Below, in pieces: positions 10,778 to 22,363 of a DNA stretch of 64,000 nt. The position numbers and the translations under genes were made by a program. The notes beneath the pieces were generated by a model. The model saw nothing but the letters and a program-made list of their open reading frames with translations. It had not been told where the DNA came from and searched no databases. This DNA comes from Neoscytalidium dimidiatum (taxonomy: Eukaryota > Ascomycota > Dothideomycetes > Botryosphaeriales > Botryosphaeriaceae). The stretch spans positions 1,798,001 to 1,862,000 of the forward strand of contig CM074706.1 in NCBI GenBank assembly GCA_037367355.1, in the 5' to 3' direction. Each line of letters opens with the position of its first letter. Position 1 is the stretch's first letter.

Positions 10778-13700
10778 ATGTCCCTTGATATATCGGAAGT
10801 TCCTACCGAGGAGGTAATTACTCCACCGCATGGACGGATCACAACGGCGGAGGGAGGAGACGACACAGGGTTACCAGAACTCGAGAATGAGAGCCTCCGC
10901 CGGGTCGCATCCCGCATTTCCCATCAATTCCAGGAAGATGCCGGTCTTAAGGATGGTTTTTCCTCTAACACGCCAGATACGACCAACCCAGAGCTTGACC
11001 CGAACAGTACCCGATTCAATAGTGGCTACTGGGCTAGAATGATGCTGACAAAAGTGAAAGAAATTGGAGGAGGCTTTCGTCGATCTGGCGTCGTGCTGAA
11101 GGACGTTACAGTCTGCACTCGTCTAACTGCGCAAGATACGCAACACACAACTGTCGCGTCAGTGATTCCGACGGCAATCAGGGGTCTGCTTCGCCAGGCG
11201 AATGCACCACGGAGGAGAATAATACGCAAGGTGGACTTGCTGGTAAAGAGCGGAGAGATGCTCTTGGTTCTTGGACGGCCAGGAAGCGGGTGCTCAACGG
11301 TGCTTCGGACAATATCTGGAGACCTGGAAAACATGACCATTGAAATTCCGTCATCCATACACTACAATGGCATTCCACAGCCCCAGATGCTAAAGAAATT
11401 CAAGGGTGAAGTCCGTACACCTTACTCACCTAGAAACAAGTGTGCATTGACTAATCTCCTACCCCAGCTCGTCTACAATCCCGAAAGTGACGTGCACATC
11501 CCCCATCTCACCGTACGACAAACCCTCGAATTTGCGGCTGCAATGAGAACTCCTACTCTCCAAGACAACAATCTTTCGCGGTCTGAGTGGGCTCAGACTA
11601 TGGCGCAGATTGCCATGGCCACCTTCGGGCTTTCCTCTGTGGCCGATACCAAAGTCGGCAACGATTTCGTCCGCGGTGCGTCTGGAGGACAGCGCAAGCG
11701 TGTCAGCATTGCCGAGATGGCGCTCTCTCTTGCATCCATCATATGTTGGGACAATTGTTTACGGGGCTTGGATTCGACCACGGCGTTGGATGTCATCCGC
11801 ACCTTCAAGCTGGCAGCCGAGACGCTTGGCTCTTGCCAGGTGCTTACGCTCGAGCAGTCATCAAACGCCATCTACGACATCTTTGACAGAGTTACTGTGC
11901 TCTATGAAGGAAGGCAAGTGTACTTTGGACCAGCTACAGAAGCCAAGAGGTATTTTGAGAAGATGGGATGGATGTGTCCCCCGCGCCAGACGACCTCGGA
12001 CTTTCTTACTGCGGTCACGAGCCCCGACGAGCGGATTCCCCGACCAGGATTCGTGGACCGTGTGCCAAGGACAGCGGATGAATTTCAGGACTACTGGATG
12101 AGATCCGATGAGTACGCTGCGCTCTGCCACGAAATAGCCTTGCATGAAGCAGAATATCCCCCCATTGCTATCCAGAATGCCCAGGCGGCAATTCGACAGA
12201 TAAAGAGTGAGCGAGCAACGTCCGGTACCGCATACGAACCAGGCTTTGCGCTGCAGATCAAATATTGCCTGATCCGGGCATGGCAGCGAGCCATCAATGA
12301 TAAGGCGTCCACGCTCACAACTGTCGTCGGGCAACTGGTGCTGGCCCTAGTGTTTGGCTCCATGTTCTATCAGACGCCGGATGCCTCTACTGGCTTTTTC
12401 TCCAAAGGTGCGGTGCTCTTCTTCGCCGTTCTACTGAACGCTTTAATCTCCATCACCGAGGTCAACAAAGTCTTTGCTATTCGGCCCATCATATCCCGAC
12501 AAGCTCGCATTGCTTTCTATCGTCCGTTCACCGAGGCCCTTGCACAATTCATTCTTGACCTGCCTATCAAGTTGGTTGCTGCGCTATGCTTCAACACAGT
12601 CTTGTACTTCCTCGTAGGTCTCCATGCTACCCCAGCAGCGTACTTTCTCTTTTTCTTGTTCAACTACCTGGCTGCCGTTACAATGGCTTGCATTTTCCGT
12701 TCCATCGCCGCGGTTACGCGCTCTGCGCCGCAAGCTCTGGCTGCCTCCAGCGTCCTCATGCTCGCAATTGTCATCTATAGCGGCTTCATCTTACCGCACT
12801 CTTCCATGCACCCTTGGTTCGAGTGGATCAGCTGGATCGACCCTGTGGCGTACGCTTTTGAAGCGCTTATGGCAAACGAGTTCCACGGCCGCGAGTTCAT
12901 CTGCTCCGAGTTTGTTCCTGCATATCCCAAGCTGTCCGCTGGCGCGTTTGTCTGCGGAGTGACCGGAGCCGTGGCGGGGCAGCGCACTGTCTTGGGCGAC
13001 AATTACATCCAATCCAAATTCGAATACTACTACGGACACATCTGGCGCAACCTCGGAGTCCTGCTGGCCTTTCTATTTGCATTTTTGGTGCTTAACCTTG
13101 TAGCAACTGAGTCCAACTCTCAAATCGCTTCGAAGGTCTCTCGCGGCCGTAATAACTGCTGCGGCTCAGAAGCAATTGGAGACGAGATCCACGCGTTGGA
13201 AAAAGCGGCCGAGTCCCGCCCTGCTCTGGACAACTTCGAACCACCCGAAGAGGATGAGGAGGTCACACTTAACCGCGGCCGTACCTTCGCGTGGAGAGAC
13301 ATATGCTACGACATCCCAGTCCGCAACGGGAAATCGCGGCGTGTTCTTGACGGTGTATCCGGTTGGGTGCAGCCAGGCACGTTGACTGCCCTCATGGGTG
13401 TCTCTGGTGCCGGCAAAACGACGCTTCTTGACATCCTGGCCCAGCGTAGATCCGTTGGTGTCGTGACTGGTGACCTTTTCGTTGACGGCAAGCCTTTGAG
13501 CGCATCATTCCCACGACAGGTTGGCTACGCGCAACAACAAGATGTCCATCTCGAGACAGCAACGGTGCGCGAGACGCTTCGTTTCAGTGCAAGCCTACGA
13601 CAGCCATCGTGGGTTTCCAAAAAGGACAAATACGCGTATGTTGAACGCGTCATTAAGATACTGCGGATACATGACATTGCCGACTGCCGCGTGGGTACAC

Positions 13701-15175
13701 CAGGACAGTCGTTGACAGTGACGCAGCGAAAGCTGGTTACCATTGGGGTTGAACTAGCCGCGAAGCCTGAGGTTCTGCTCTTTTTGGATGAGCCCACCAG
13801 TGGGCTTGACTCGCAGAGCGCATTTTCCATTGTCGCCTTGATGCGCCGTTTGGCCGACCACGGGCAAACGGTGCTGACAACAATTCATCAACCCAATGCT
13901 ATCCTTTTTGGGCAGTTTGATAGACTGTTGTTTCTCGGGGAAGGAGGCAAGGCCGTCTATTTTGGTGACATTGGACCGTCAAGCTTGACATTGCTCAGTT
14001 ACTTTGAGAGTCGTGGAGCAAGGAAGTGCGGCCAGGACGAGAATCCTGCCGAGTACATCTTTGATGTTGTTTCTACATGTAACGGAAAAGTGAAGATGGA
14101 CTGGGCTGGTCTCTGGCGGGACTCTGCGGAGTCTAACGCCGTGATGCATCTGCTCGGCCGAATCAGCCAATGCGGACAAGACGACAACGAATCCAAAACG
14201 GCAGGCAAATCGGATGCCTCTGAGCATGCAGCTTCATTTTTGACCCAAATCCGCATCGTCGGGCTCCGCACCTGGCTTCATTACTGGCGTTCTCCGGGGT
14301 ATATCTGGTCTAAAATTGCCTTGGTCATTGGATCTTCGCTCTTCAACGCGTACAGCTTTTTCGACCCGGGAAACTCACCACAAGGAACGCAAAACGCAAT
14401 ATTCAGCGTCTTCATGCTCACTGCCGTATTCGCTGCAATGGTTCAGCAGATCATCCCACGTTTCTCAATGCAAAGGGAACTTTTCGAGGTTCGCGAGCAG
14501 CCATCGAAAACGTATGCATGGTCTGTTTTCATCCTCGTTCACATCATCATAGAAATACCTTTTCAGATTCTCATCGGCGTTATGGCATTTGCCTGCTTCA
14601 ATTACAATGTCTTTGGAGTTCTCTCCTCGGATCGCCAGGCACTCGTTCTCCTCTACATCATCCAGTTCTTCGTGTTTACCTCCACCTTTGCACACATGGT
14701 CGTCGCGGCGATTTCTAGCCCGGACACCGCCGGAGTCCTGAGCGTTTTCATTTTCATTCTAACACTCGTCTTCGACGGGATCATGCAGCCTAGACAAGCT
14801 CTCCCCGGGTTCTGGGTCTTCATGTACCGTGTGTCACCATTGACATACTGGGCATCAGGGATTATCACCTCTGGTCTACACGAACGACGGATGGAATGCT
14901 CCTCCTCGGATGTATACCGCCTTAATCCTCCCTTGAACTCCAACATGACTTGTGGAACATACCTCTCTGAGTATCTTGCAATCGCCCCCGGGTACCTCTT
15001 CAATCCGGAGTCGACTTCAGATTGCCAGTACTGTCCTATTTCAACTTCAGATCAGTACCTTGCGAGATCGGATATGTTTTGGACTGACCGCTGGCGAAAC
15101 TTTGGCCTTGGCTGGTCCTACATCGCTTTTAACATCTGTTTGGCGATTTTTCTCTTTAGGCTGAGAAAGACGTAG
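10778..15175 (+). CDS. PDR-type ABC transporter (ABCG, full-length)
   Basis: A pleiotropic-drug-resistance efflux pump of the plasma membrane with the order NBD1-TMD1-NBD2-TMD2. NBD1 has the degenerate fungal Walker A GRPGSGCST (Cys for Lys), signature VRGASGGQRKRVSIAE and Walker B-like IICWDN. NBD2 has the consensus Walker A GVSGAGKTT, the degenerate signature LTVTQRKLVTIG and Walker B LLFLDEPTSGLDS. Such asymmetry is normal in this family. The whole gene reads as one 1465-codon frame. However, 11411-11467 has intron borders (GTCCGT...CCCCAG), a branch-like CTAAT and a length of 57 nt, and its removal gives KFKGE-LVYNPESD, the family-typical join. The mature protein is then about 1446 residues. 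Its position in the block suggests product export. Confidence 0.95.
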   Translation: MSLDISEVPTEEVITPPHGRITTAEGGDDTGLPELENESLRRVASRISHQFQEDAGLKDGFSSNTPDTTNPELDPNSTRFNSGYWARMMLTKVKEIGGGFRRSGVVLKDVTVCTRLTAQDTQHTTVASVIPTAIRGLLRQANAPRRRIIRKVDLLVKSGEMLLVLGRPGSGCSTVLRTISGDLENMTIEIPSSIHYNGIPQPQMLKKFKGEVRTPYSPRNKCALTNLLPQLVYNPESDVHIPHLTVRQTLEFAAAMRTPTLQDNNLSRSEWAQTMAQIAMATFGLSSVADTKVGNDFVRGASGGQRKRVSIAEMALSLASIICWDNCLRGLDSTTALDVIRTFKLAAETLGSCQVLTLEQSSNAIYDIFDRVTVLYEGRQVYFGPATEAKRYFEKMGWMCPPRQTTSDFLTAVTSPDERIPRPGFVDRVPRTADEFQDYWMRSDEYAALCHEIALHEAEYPPIAIQNAQAAIRQIKSERATSGTAYEPGFALQIKYCLIRAWQRAINDKASTLTTVVGQLVLALVFGSMFYQTPDASTGFFSKGAVLFFAVLLNALISITEVNKVFAIRPIISRQARIAFYRPFTEALAQFILDLPIKLVAALCFNTVLYFLVGLHATPAAYFLFFLFNYLAAVTMACIFRSIAAVTRSAPQALAASSVLMLAIVIYSGFILPHSSMHPWFEWISWIDPVAYAFEALMANEFHGREFICSEFVPAYPKLSAGAFVCGVTGAVAGQRTVLGDNYIQSKFEYYYGHIWRNLGVLLAFLFAFLVLNLVATESNSQIASKVSRGRNNCCGSEAIGDEIHALEKAAESRPALDNFEPPEEDEEVTLNRGRTFAWRDICYDIPVRNGKSRRVLDGVSGWVQPGTLTALMGVSGAGKTTLLDILAQRRSVGVVTGDLFVDGKPLSASFPRQVGYAQQQDVHLETATVRETLRFSASLRQPSWVSKKDKYAYVERVIKILRIHDIADCRVGTPGQSLTVTQRKLVTIGVELAAKPEVLLFLDEPTSGLDSQSAFSIVALMRRLADHGQTVLTTIHQPNAILFGQFDRLLFLGEGGKAVYFGDIGPSSLTLLSYFESRGARKCGQDENPAEYIFDVVSTCNGKVKMDWAGLWRDSAESNAVMHLLGRISQCGQDDNESKTAGKSDASEHAASFLTQIRIVGLRTWLHYWRSPGYIWSKIALVIGSSLFNAYSFFDPGNSPQGTQNAIFSVFMLTAVFAAMVQQIIPRFSMQRELFEVREQPSKTYAWSVFILVHIIIEIPFQILIGVMAFACFNYNVFGVLSSDRQALVLLYIIQFFVFTSTFAHMVVAAISSPDTAGVLSVFIFILTLVFDGIMQPRQALPGFWVFMYRVSPLTYWASGIITSGLHERRMECSSSDVYRLNPPLNSNMTCGTYLSEYLAIAPGYLFNPESTSDCQYCPISTSDQYLARSDMFWTDRWRNFGLGWSYIAFNICLAIFLFRLRKT

Positions 15176-16014
15176 AGTATATAGTTCAAGCCTATAACTT
15201 GAAAATCTCTAAGTAGGATTAGGTTGTGGTTCAGTGACGGTGCAGTAACGTTGCAAAAGCGAAGTACTATTCCTGGCATGATGGCGGAGGAGTGCAAGAG
15301 GTGCTACTCTTTATACTCTAGTGTAGCAGATGCGCAGCGAACGTCACACTATAACTAAATGCATGTGATTTCCATAACATCGATTAACTGCACAGGGCAC
15401 AATATCTTCAAGGGATAAGAGAGTATGAAGAGGTAGTGAGTGTCAACTTGGCAAGGTTTGATGCGTTGACGGTCGAGGTAAGCACCAAATCCGGCCTTCT
15501 CAATGATCGCCGAGGCCGTCTCGACTTACACCGGATTCAATACGAGAATTAAATCACAGCCAGCGTGCAGCCGCCGTATCACTGGATCACAGGCTTATCA
15601 GTTGCCTTTTCCTTGTTATACTAATCTCCTTTCCCGAAAGAAACCACGACCTTTCCTCATTGGCTTGATCCTTGAGACGGCGATATATTAATATTTCTGA
15701 CAGTTATCTGACAGAACTTCGTGGGTGCGAAAGAGCAGAACTCCAAGCTGACGTGTGAGTCAGTTAACTCACCGACCATTCTCACATACTACGATTCGCG
15801 GACATTCTTCGGATGTCGCCAAAAGGGATTTAAAATGATCCATCACTGAGTCGTTAGTGCTGATGCCAACACTTCATGGATCATAATCCTACAGCCAGCG
15901 AAAACACAAATAATTCCTCCAAATCCTCCACGGGTAAAAATCCCACCGGCTGGGAGGAGACAGATAAATACGCCTTCATGCTCCCAATTTTCTCGTGTTC
16001 CAAACCCATTAACA
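15176..16014. other. Intergenic, upstream of FAD oxidase
   Basis: No gene seen. The right part is the promoter of the FAD-linked oxidase, with a TATA-like ATAAATA at about 15964-15970, some 45 bp upstream of its ATG. Confidence 0.5.
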
Positions 16015-17944
16015 ATGTCTGCCGTCATGGGAGCCTTTGGTTCGGTGTACGATAACGTCGCCCCCCTTTTGCTTGCTGTTTCATCAGCTTGGGGACTAAG
16101 TGGACAAAACGAGACATGTCGCCAGTTCCCTGGAGACGACCACTGGCCGTCGATATCCGAGTGGTCCAAGTTGAACGACACCGTAGGCGGGCGGCTCATT
16201 GCAACGGTTCCTCTCGGCACGCCGTGCCATGCCCCGACGTACGATGCTGCAGTATGCAGCGCTCTGCAGCAGAATTGGACCTGGCTATACCCCCATGAAG
16301 AATCGTCCAGCTCGGTCATGGCTCCTTTCTTCGCGAACCACAGCTGCGATCCATTTACTCCTATCGACACGCCGTGCACGCTTGGGAATTACGTGCGATA
16401 CGCGATCAATGTTTCGTCTGCCAACGACGCGATAGCAGGAATCCAGTTCTCTAAAGATAAGAATATCCGTCTGGTTATCAGAAACACAGGTCACGAGTAA
16501 GTACTGCTTTAACTGTAAACATTGAAATCACTGACGCCATCGTAAGCTACCTCGGAAAGTCTACAGGAGCTGGCGCGTTAGGCTTGTGGATGCATCATCT
16601 AAAAAATATCGAAATCATTGATTACTCAGATGCCCACTACACAGGCAAAGCAATCAGCATTGGGGCTGGTATCCAAGCGGGAGAGGCTGCCGATGCTGCC
16701 GATGCTCAGGGGCTGGTCACCATTGGCGGAAATTCCCCTTCTTTTGGCATTGCAGGTATGATAGGAAGGCGTTTACGACGACTCAGAAAAAGCTGACAGC
16801 GTTAAGGTGGATACTCTCAGGGAGGAGGGCACACGCCCCTTGGCTCGAAGTATGGCATGGCTGCTGACCAAGTCTTGGAATGGGAAGTGGTGGATGGAAC
16901 GGGCCAAGTCCACACCGCAAACCGTCGAAACAACAGTGACCTCTACTGGGCTATGTCCGGTGGCGGTGGTAGTACCTATGGAGTGGCTCTCCCAATGACG
17001 GCTAAGCTCTACAAAGACATACCTGTATCTGGCGCCAACATTACCTTCTCCTCTGCGGGTGTTGCGGCAGACAGCTTTTGGGATGCAGTCGGGACGTGGT
17101 CGGATTTCGTCTCCCCGCTTCTCGACAGAGGGATTGTTGCGAACTCGTACGTCATGAACACCAGTTTTGTAGTAGCACCAATTACCGCCCCAGGGATCAG
17201 CGCAGATGAGCTTTTATCGTTGTTGCAGCCATACTTCAGCTATTTGGAGAGCTTTGGGATCAAGTACCAGAAGTCTATTGTCCAGTTTCCGGGATATTAC
17301 TCTCAACATGATGCCATGACACCGGTGCAACAAGTAGGCACTGGTCAGCTTGGCGGTTGGATCATCCCAAGAGATGTCGTGCAGACACGGAACGACCAAC
17401 TGACAGCGGCTTTTCGAAGCTTGGTAAACGACGGTGTTATCCTAGTTAATCTCCACATCCGGCCTTCTATGCAGGCAGCAGGGGATGTTCATAATGCGGT
17501 CCTTCCAGCTTGGAGAGAGATGGACATGGTGTCTGTCATTGGGACGTTAGTGTAATGTACCCCTCTCGGTGCCGGTCAAGCTAACACGCGTGTTCATGCA
17601 GACCATGGAATTTCACTGCCCCATGGTCGGAAATGACTGCCGACCAGAGAGAAATAACACAGAAGTACGTCCCGATGCTGAGCTCGTTGGCACCAAACTC
17701 GGGTGCTTACCTGAATGAGGTATACTTCTTAGAACCTACGCTTCCCCGGTATCTCTGTTGACCAGTATTGTAGGCGGACTTCAATCAACCTGATTGGAAA
17801 ACCGCCTTTTACGGAACAAATTACGAGACTTTGCGGAAGGTTAAAGCTAAATATGATCCGTACGACATTTTTTACGCAACTACAGCGGTTGGCAGCGATG
17901 AATGGGTTGCTAACAATGATGGGCGCCTCTGCAAGGCGTCTTAA
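16015..17944 (+). CDS. Secreted FAD-linked oxidase, berberine-bridge (BBE) type
   Basis: Five exons (16015-16496, 16547-16755, 16807-17545, 17602-17719, 17774-17944) join to 572 residues. The first 30 or so residues are hydrophobic (APLLLAVSSAWG), consistent with a signal peptide, and several N-glycosylation sequons follow. The FAD-binding PCMH-type domain shows VIRNTGHDYLGKSTG, then GWxxGGGHTPLGS-like (GYSQGGGHTPLGSKYG), then DLYWAMSGGGGSTYGV. The C-terminus carries the BBE motif, with YDPYDIFYATTAVGSDEW. Members oxidise alcohols, sugars or alkaloid-like substrates, giving hydrogen peroxide. The introns are ordinary GT-AG of 50-56 nt. It is the last intact gene of the left block and an oxidase of this type is common in fungal biosynthetic clusters. 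The substrate is unknown. Confidence 0.88.
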
Positions 17945-18131
17945 CTTACATGGAAAATACATGGGAAAATCATGCATATGGACAGACATGTTACAATTTA
18001 AGGCGACAATCTGTATTTGGCACCGAAGCTGTACTATCAGCAAGACAGATGATCCATCTATCTTTGTTCTGAGCTTTGCATACTTTTGCGTGGGAGAAAC
18101 AATCAGATTTCAAGGACGTAAAGCGAAATTT

Positions 18132-18710
18132 TCACGGCTCTCCAGTGCCAGTAGTCAAAGCCTCGGCTAGCATCAGATATCTCTGCCAGTCATGGTACGG
18201 TCTTTCATCACTCATAAGGTCCAAAGCCGTCCTGACATGGTTGCGCATGAAGACCTTCGCCATCATTTTCTCACCCTCGAATGGATCCATCATTCCGCGG
18301 AGGCGAACCCGATGATGTTCGTCAGAAACGAGCAAAATTTGGCTTAACCTCCTCAATATTGAAAGCTTATTGACGTATCCGGAGCTGTTTTCTCGATCTA
18401 AATTCAGAACGTTTTTAGCCAGGTTAAAGTAGCAGGAGAACAATCTTAGCAAAGTTTGAGAATGGATCTTCCGGAACTCCCTCTTTCTCCACCTTTTGTA
18501 AGGGGAAGACGTGTATATCATGCTGAAGTATGATTTGCTTGTATCATATCGATTCTGGTAAGACTCAGGCACATCCGGAATGTTTTTCTCCCAAACCTCC
18601 ACTACTTCCTCAGCTGCTTTTGGAGCATCCTCCTGATAGGAAAGAGCTAGGCCATAGTAGAGAGGGAATCTCTGAATACATATTTGAATAAGTCGGGTAG
18701 TGGAACGACG
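18132..18710 (-). pseudogene. Fragment of conserved fungal protein, function unknown
   Basis: A long minus-strand frame with protein-like composition runs from about 18710 to a stop at 18132. Charged, helical segments such as YYGLALSYQEDAPKAAEEV and LLVSDEHHRVRLRGMMDPF are visible. It has no ATG at a credible start, since the frame enters from upstream, and it could be one exon of a larger gene or a truncated copy. The helical composition recalls TPR-like repeats, but I do not recognise the family. Upstream sequence to 19.2 kb did not yield a convincing first exon. Confidence 0.35.
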
Positions 18711-19470
18711 CTACGGGGATATAACTCTGAAAGGCCATGATTGCCCTCCAAGGGCGAAAGCTGACAGGTCACGCCGGTCCACAACCTGAGGCGATATGTA
18801 AGTGCAACTGCGGAGACATGATTATGTAGCGATTTACAGTGACGACGTAAGTATATAGCAAATCAGGAGCTTACTGGAGTGAAAATCACGAGGAAATGGA
18901 AGACATAATCTCGACACGGATTATCGTCTAGAGAAGCTCGAGCCTCGCGTTGGGGCATGGCGGCGAGACCAGTCGAAAAGCGCCCCCATGAGAAGCCACG
19001 GAGGTAGTTCGAATTTAGAGGACGTCGTTTCAAGTATTAAACTTTTTCCCAATGCCTAGACAGATCGGAATTTAGCTGATATAATTCACAGCGTTCTAGT
19101 AGGCGCCTTCTTTGCACAGGTACGAATCTCCACCCCTTCTTTCAGCCAGCCACTGCTGACGCGGGCCTACACCCGCAGCTGACATACAAACGGCGTAATT
19201 GCGTAAATAACTATGGTGAAGACTCGTTCTGTTCTACCTTGCTTGACATGGGGGCATTCAGATGCAGGAACTGATTTAAATACACTGACGCTAGTGCGGA
19301 TCGTCGTAAGAGCTCTACCCAATAATGTCGGTAGCCTTCACCATTCCACTCAAAAATCCATTTTCTACCCTCACCTTTGAGAAGCCGTATGCACGCATTT
19401 ATCGCTGATGTCCGCATCAAGACCACCGCACATCTCTACTCCTGGTGATGATCATTCCACCCCCTCCATC
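18711..19470. other. No recognisable gene
   Basis: Between two decayed minus-strand coding stretches I see no motif, RNA or strong repeat here. Confidence 0.4.
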
Positions 19471-21158
19471 TACGATGCAAGGTTCTGGCCCCCGTCTCCC
19501 GGCGCCATCGGAGGAAACCACGTGTCATCCTTAGTCATGCCAAACTTCCTCATGTCTCTCTCATGCACCATTCGCAGCACCAGTTCCGCTCCCCGGCGCA
19601 TTTTTTCCACCTCCTTTTGGAACTCTGGGTCATTCACGTCATCCTCTGTTGGCTAGGTTGACCCTGACAAACTCAAGGTTGACCGGGGTGTTATTAGTCA
19701 ACAATTTCTTTGCCCCCAGCAAGCCTATATGCGCCTGCTCCATCAGGATCTGGTCGTTGAGAAGGCTGTCATCCCGCTTCTCCTTCGCACCTAGCAGTGA
19801 AAGCAGCTCCGTCGTGAGTTGGTGTATTTCCTCGTCGACTGGGCCGTGCCATCTCATTCCATCTTGTACCTCCGCGACCCCTCCACGAGATGCTCGTGCA
19901 TGGGGGTATTGTAAAATGTTCGTTCCTCATATCCTACCCGCTGCTGAGCAGTCCGGTTTAACTTGCAGGAGATATCCGTGGGGTGGGTGTCCAGTCCGGT
20001 GCCAAAGTATGATATCCCGCACCGACGATGGTGCAGGTCGACTCCACAGTGTTGCCCTGTCCGAACGGGTCCCAGTGCGTGGTGAGCTTGCCGCCAGTGA
20101 AGTAGCGCGCCGTAGAATCTACGAGCATTATTGGAAAGGAGGACAATATGTGACTACCTTGGTTTTCCTCGTTCCGTTGTTGTGCCTGACCACCGAAACC
20201 AAAGTACGCCATGGGCAAGGTACAGGGTGACAGCCCTGTCTGGGTCGTCAAGGAGAGAGCGAAGCTTGGCCCCCACAGCATCGCAGAACTCTTGGAGTAT
20301 TGTCATCCTCGCCTCCCCGCTGGCACGTAAGTATCTCCTCACCCGGCGTGACATTTCCCCTCTTGCTTGCTTCTCGCTCTCCGGCTCAACCTGGACATCG
20401 ATCTTTTTGCCATTGAGGTTGCCCGTGAGATATCGCCGCATGCGGTCAATGATGCTTTGCAATTTCTGTGGAGTGCCAGCGACGCCCTCATCCGTCATTA
20501 AAACGCGCTGATATATCGCAACATGCCTGTCCTTGATCTTCTTCTTGGTTTCCTCTGACTCCTCCTTGACCGATATGTTCGGAGCACCTGTAGCATTCCT
20601 TTGCCTAACCAACGCAAACCATATGTGGACGTCGGGGCTGACTTGAGCTGCGTGTGCAATGCTGCCACCAATGACCTCGCGGAGTACGGACAGCGTCAGG
20701 CTGGCAATGAAAGGCAGAGAGAGCCGCTGACCTTGAACAACAACTGAAAAATGCTCAGTAGAAGATCCGGTGTCTTCAAAGCTGTGGTGAAGTGAAAAGT
20801 ATCTTTGTAGAACTCTAGAAGAGCAAGGAGGAGATTAAGAAGTATCTGAGCACGTTGTAAGCTCTAACCAAACCGATAGATCGCCGCAAAGGGCATAACT
20901 GCCATACAGCTATACGCGTTCATCAGGACACCGTCAAGGAGTGTTTACGGGCCACCAGTGCTAGTCCTCCAACGGGATGTTGTTCTTATCCAGTGGAAAG
21001 ACAGCGAGAGAGGATGAGACGAGGTTATAGCGGTAAAGAACAAAGCAATTGCCGTCCTTGAGGAGGATATTGACAACTGCGATCGAGAGCGGGAAGCCTA
21101 CTTTGCCATTCTGGCCAATAAACGGAGTGCAGGATAAGCCAAAACCTGGGAGAAGGAT
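19471..21158 (-). pseudogene. Decayed or multi-exon gene of unknown function
   Basis: Successive minus-strand frames read as protein-like segments in one direction. They are CTPFIGQNGKVGFPLSIAVV and NILLKDGNCFVLYRYNLV near 21.1-21.0 kb; LMNAYSCMAVMPFAAIYRFG, an in-frame TAG, then SLQRAQILLNLLLALLEFY near 20.9-20.8 kb; a long frame with IWFALVRQRNATGAP to LDDPDRAVTLYLAHG (20.7-20.2 kb); then ELLSLLGAKEKRDDSLLNDQ and finally FQKEVEKMRRGAELVL ending at 19471. Some joins could be introns, but at least the TAG at about 20.86 kb and frame changes near 20.99 kb and 19.66 kb have no good splice explanation. I do not recognise the family. It is best regarded as a degraded gene until transcripts are seen. 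Confidence 0.4.
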
Positions 21159-22363
21159 TTGTACTCAGGATATAGTCTAGATTTATAGGTGAGGGAGCCA
21201 GCGCTACTTTTAGCGGTCTAATTCGTCAGGACATGTAAATGCTAGCCTTTTTCTACGGGCGCGTTGAATGAGGTACTATTGATAATGGGAAAGTATTGCT
21301 GATCGCACAATTGTATATCAGAGAACAATCTCATTGTGAACGTTATTCAGAATTGGCGGCCAATACGATCCCTACAAGTATTGTTCTTATTGTACTGGGG
21401 AAAGACAGACCATCCATCAGCCATTTACCTCAACCCGCACCCTAACCCTGCTTTCTCGTGAAATTCCTTTTGGGTTAACAACTTTTGCTGAACCAATACC
21501 TTCGACAATCTGTATCCTGTAAATCTCAAAACGGACAAGAACACTGGCCATCCCAGCACATCAGATACAAATGAGCCGGTCACGAACCAGCCATTGGATC
21601 TCCCGACGGCACTGTCAAACTCCATGGAAGATTTGTTGGCTACTCATGATGCACTCAAGCAGGCATTGCGTGAGCAACAAGCAAGAATGCGGTGAATTCC
21701 CACGGATGCAACCTCTTCACCCATCAAGCGGTCCCATCTCCCGGCGGAGTTTTTGGAAATATATACGAGAAGTAGTTGACGGCGTGAAGTAGACGGCAGA
21801 CATTTCCCCCAGGAGCTTCACTCGTAGACGTACGTGAATTAAAGAAAGCTTCTATTCGCAACGGTGCTATCCTTATGGGAGGCTTCTCTTCAAAAATGGC
21901 AAAAAACTTGGAACGGCGATAGGTATGGAGGAGACTAGAAGTGGAGCTTCGGTATAGGTATAATAGGAGTCATCCGCTAACGCTGTGGAGTCACTAGCGA
22001 GTTTCGGCATTTGAGTTGTTTTGCGCATACTACCTCTGAAGGTTTCAATATCGCTCAGTCCTGGCTTGACCATGGCTTTTCTAAAGCTGTAAAATCTTTC
22101 TAGCATCACGAGTCAGGAGAATTTATCGAATCGACGCTGGACTCGCATTTCATTTAGATGCATTCAGCCTGTGAAAGGTACCAGCGTTGAGAATTTCGCC
22201 GTTTATCAGGCTCTACTGCGCTGTTCCGCTCTTTCCTAAGTTCGGATGATCACTCTTAGCGCATAGCATCTCACATATAAGTATAGTAACTTGTTAAGTT
22301 ATAGTCCTAGTAAAGTATAACTACGTCAGACGTTTTAGAAGCTGAATCAGAGTCATACTTCCT
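21159..22363. other. No intact gene; one small coding-like scrap
   Basis: Around 21565-21775 the plus strand reads NEPVTNQPLDLPTALSNSM, continues to an in-frame TGA, and then reads SSPIKRSHLPAEFLEIYTRS. This could be a short relic of an unidentified gene. Nothing else is recognisable. Confidence 0.35.
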
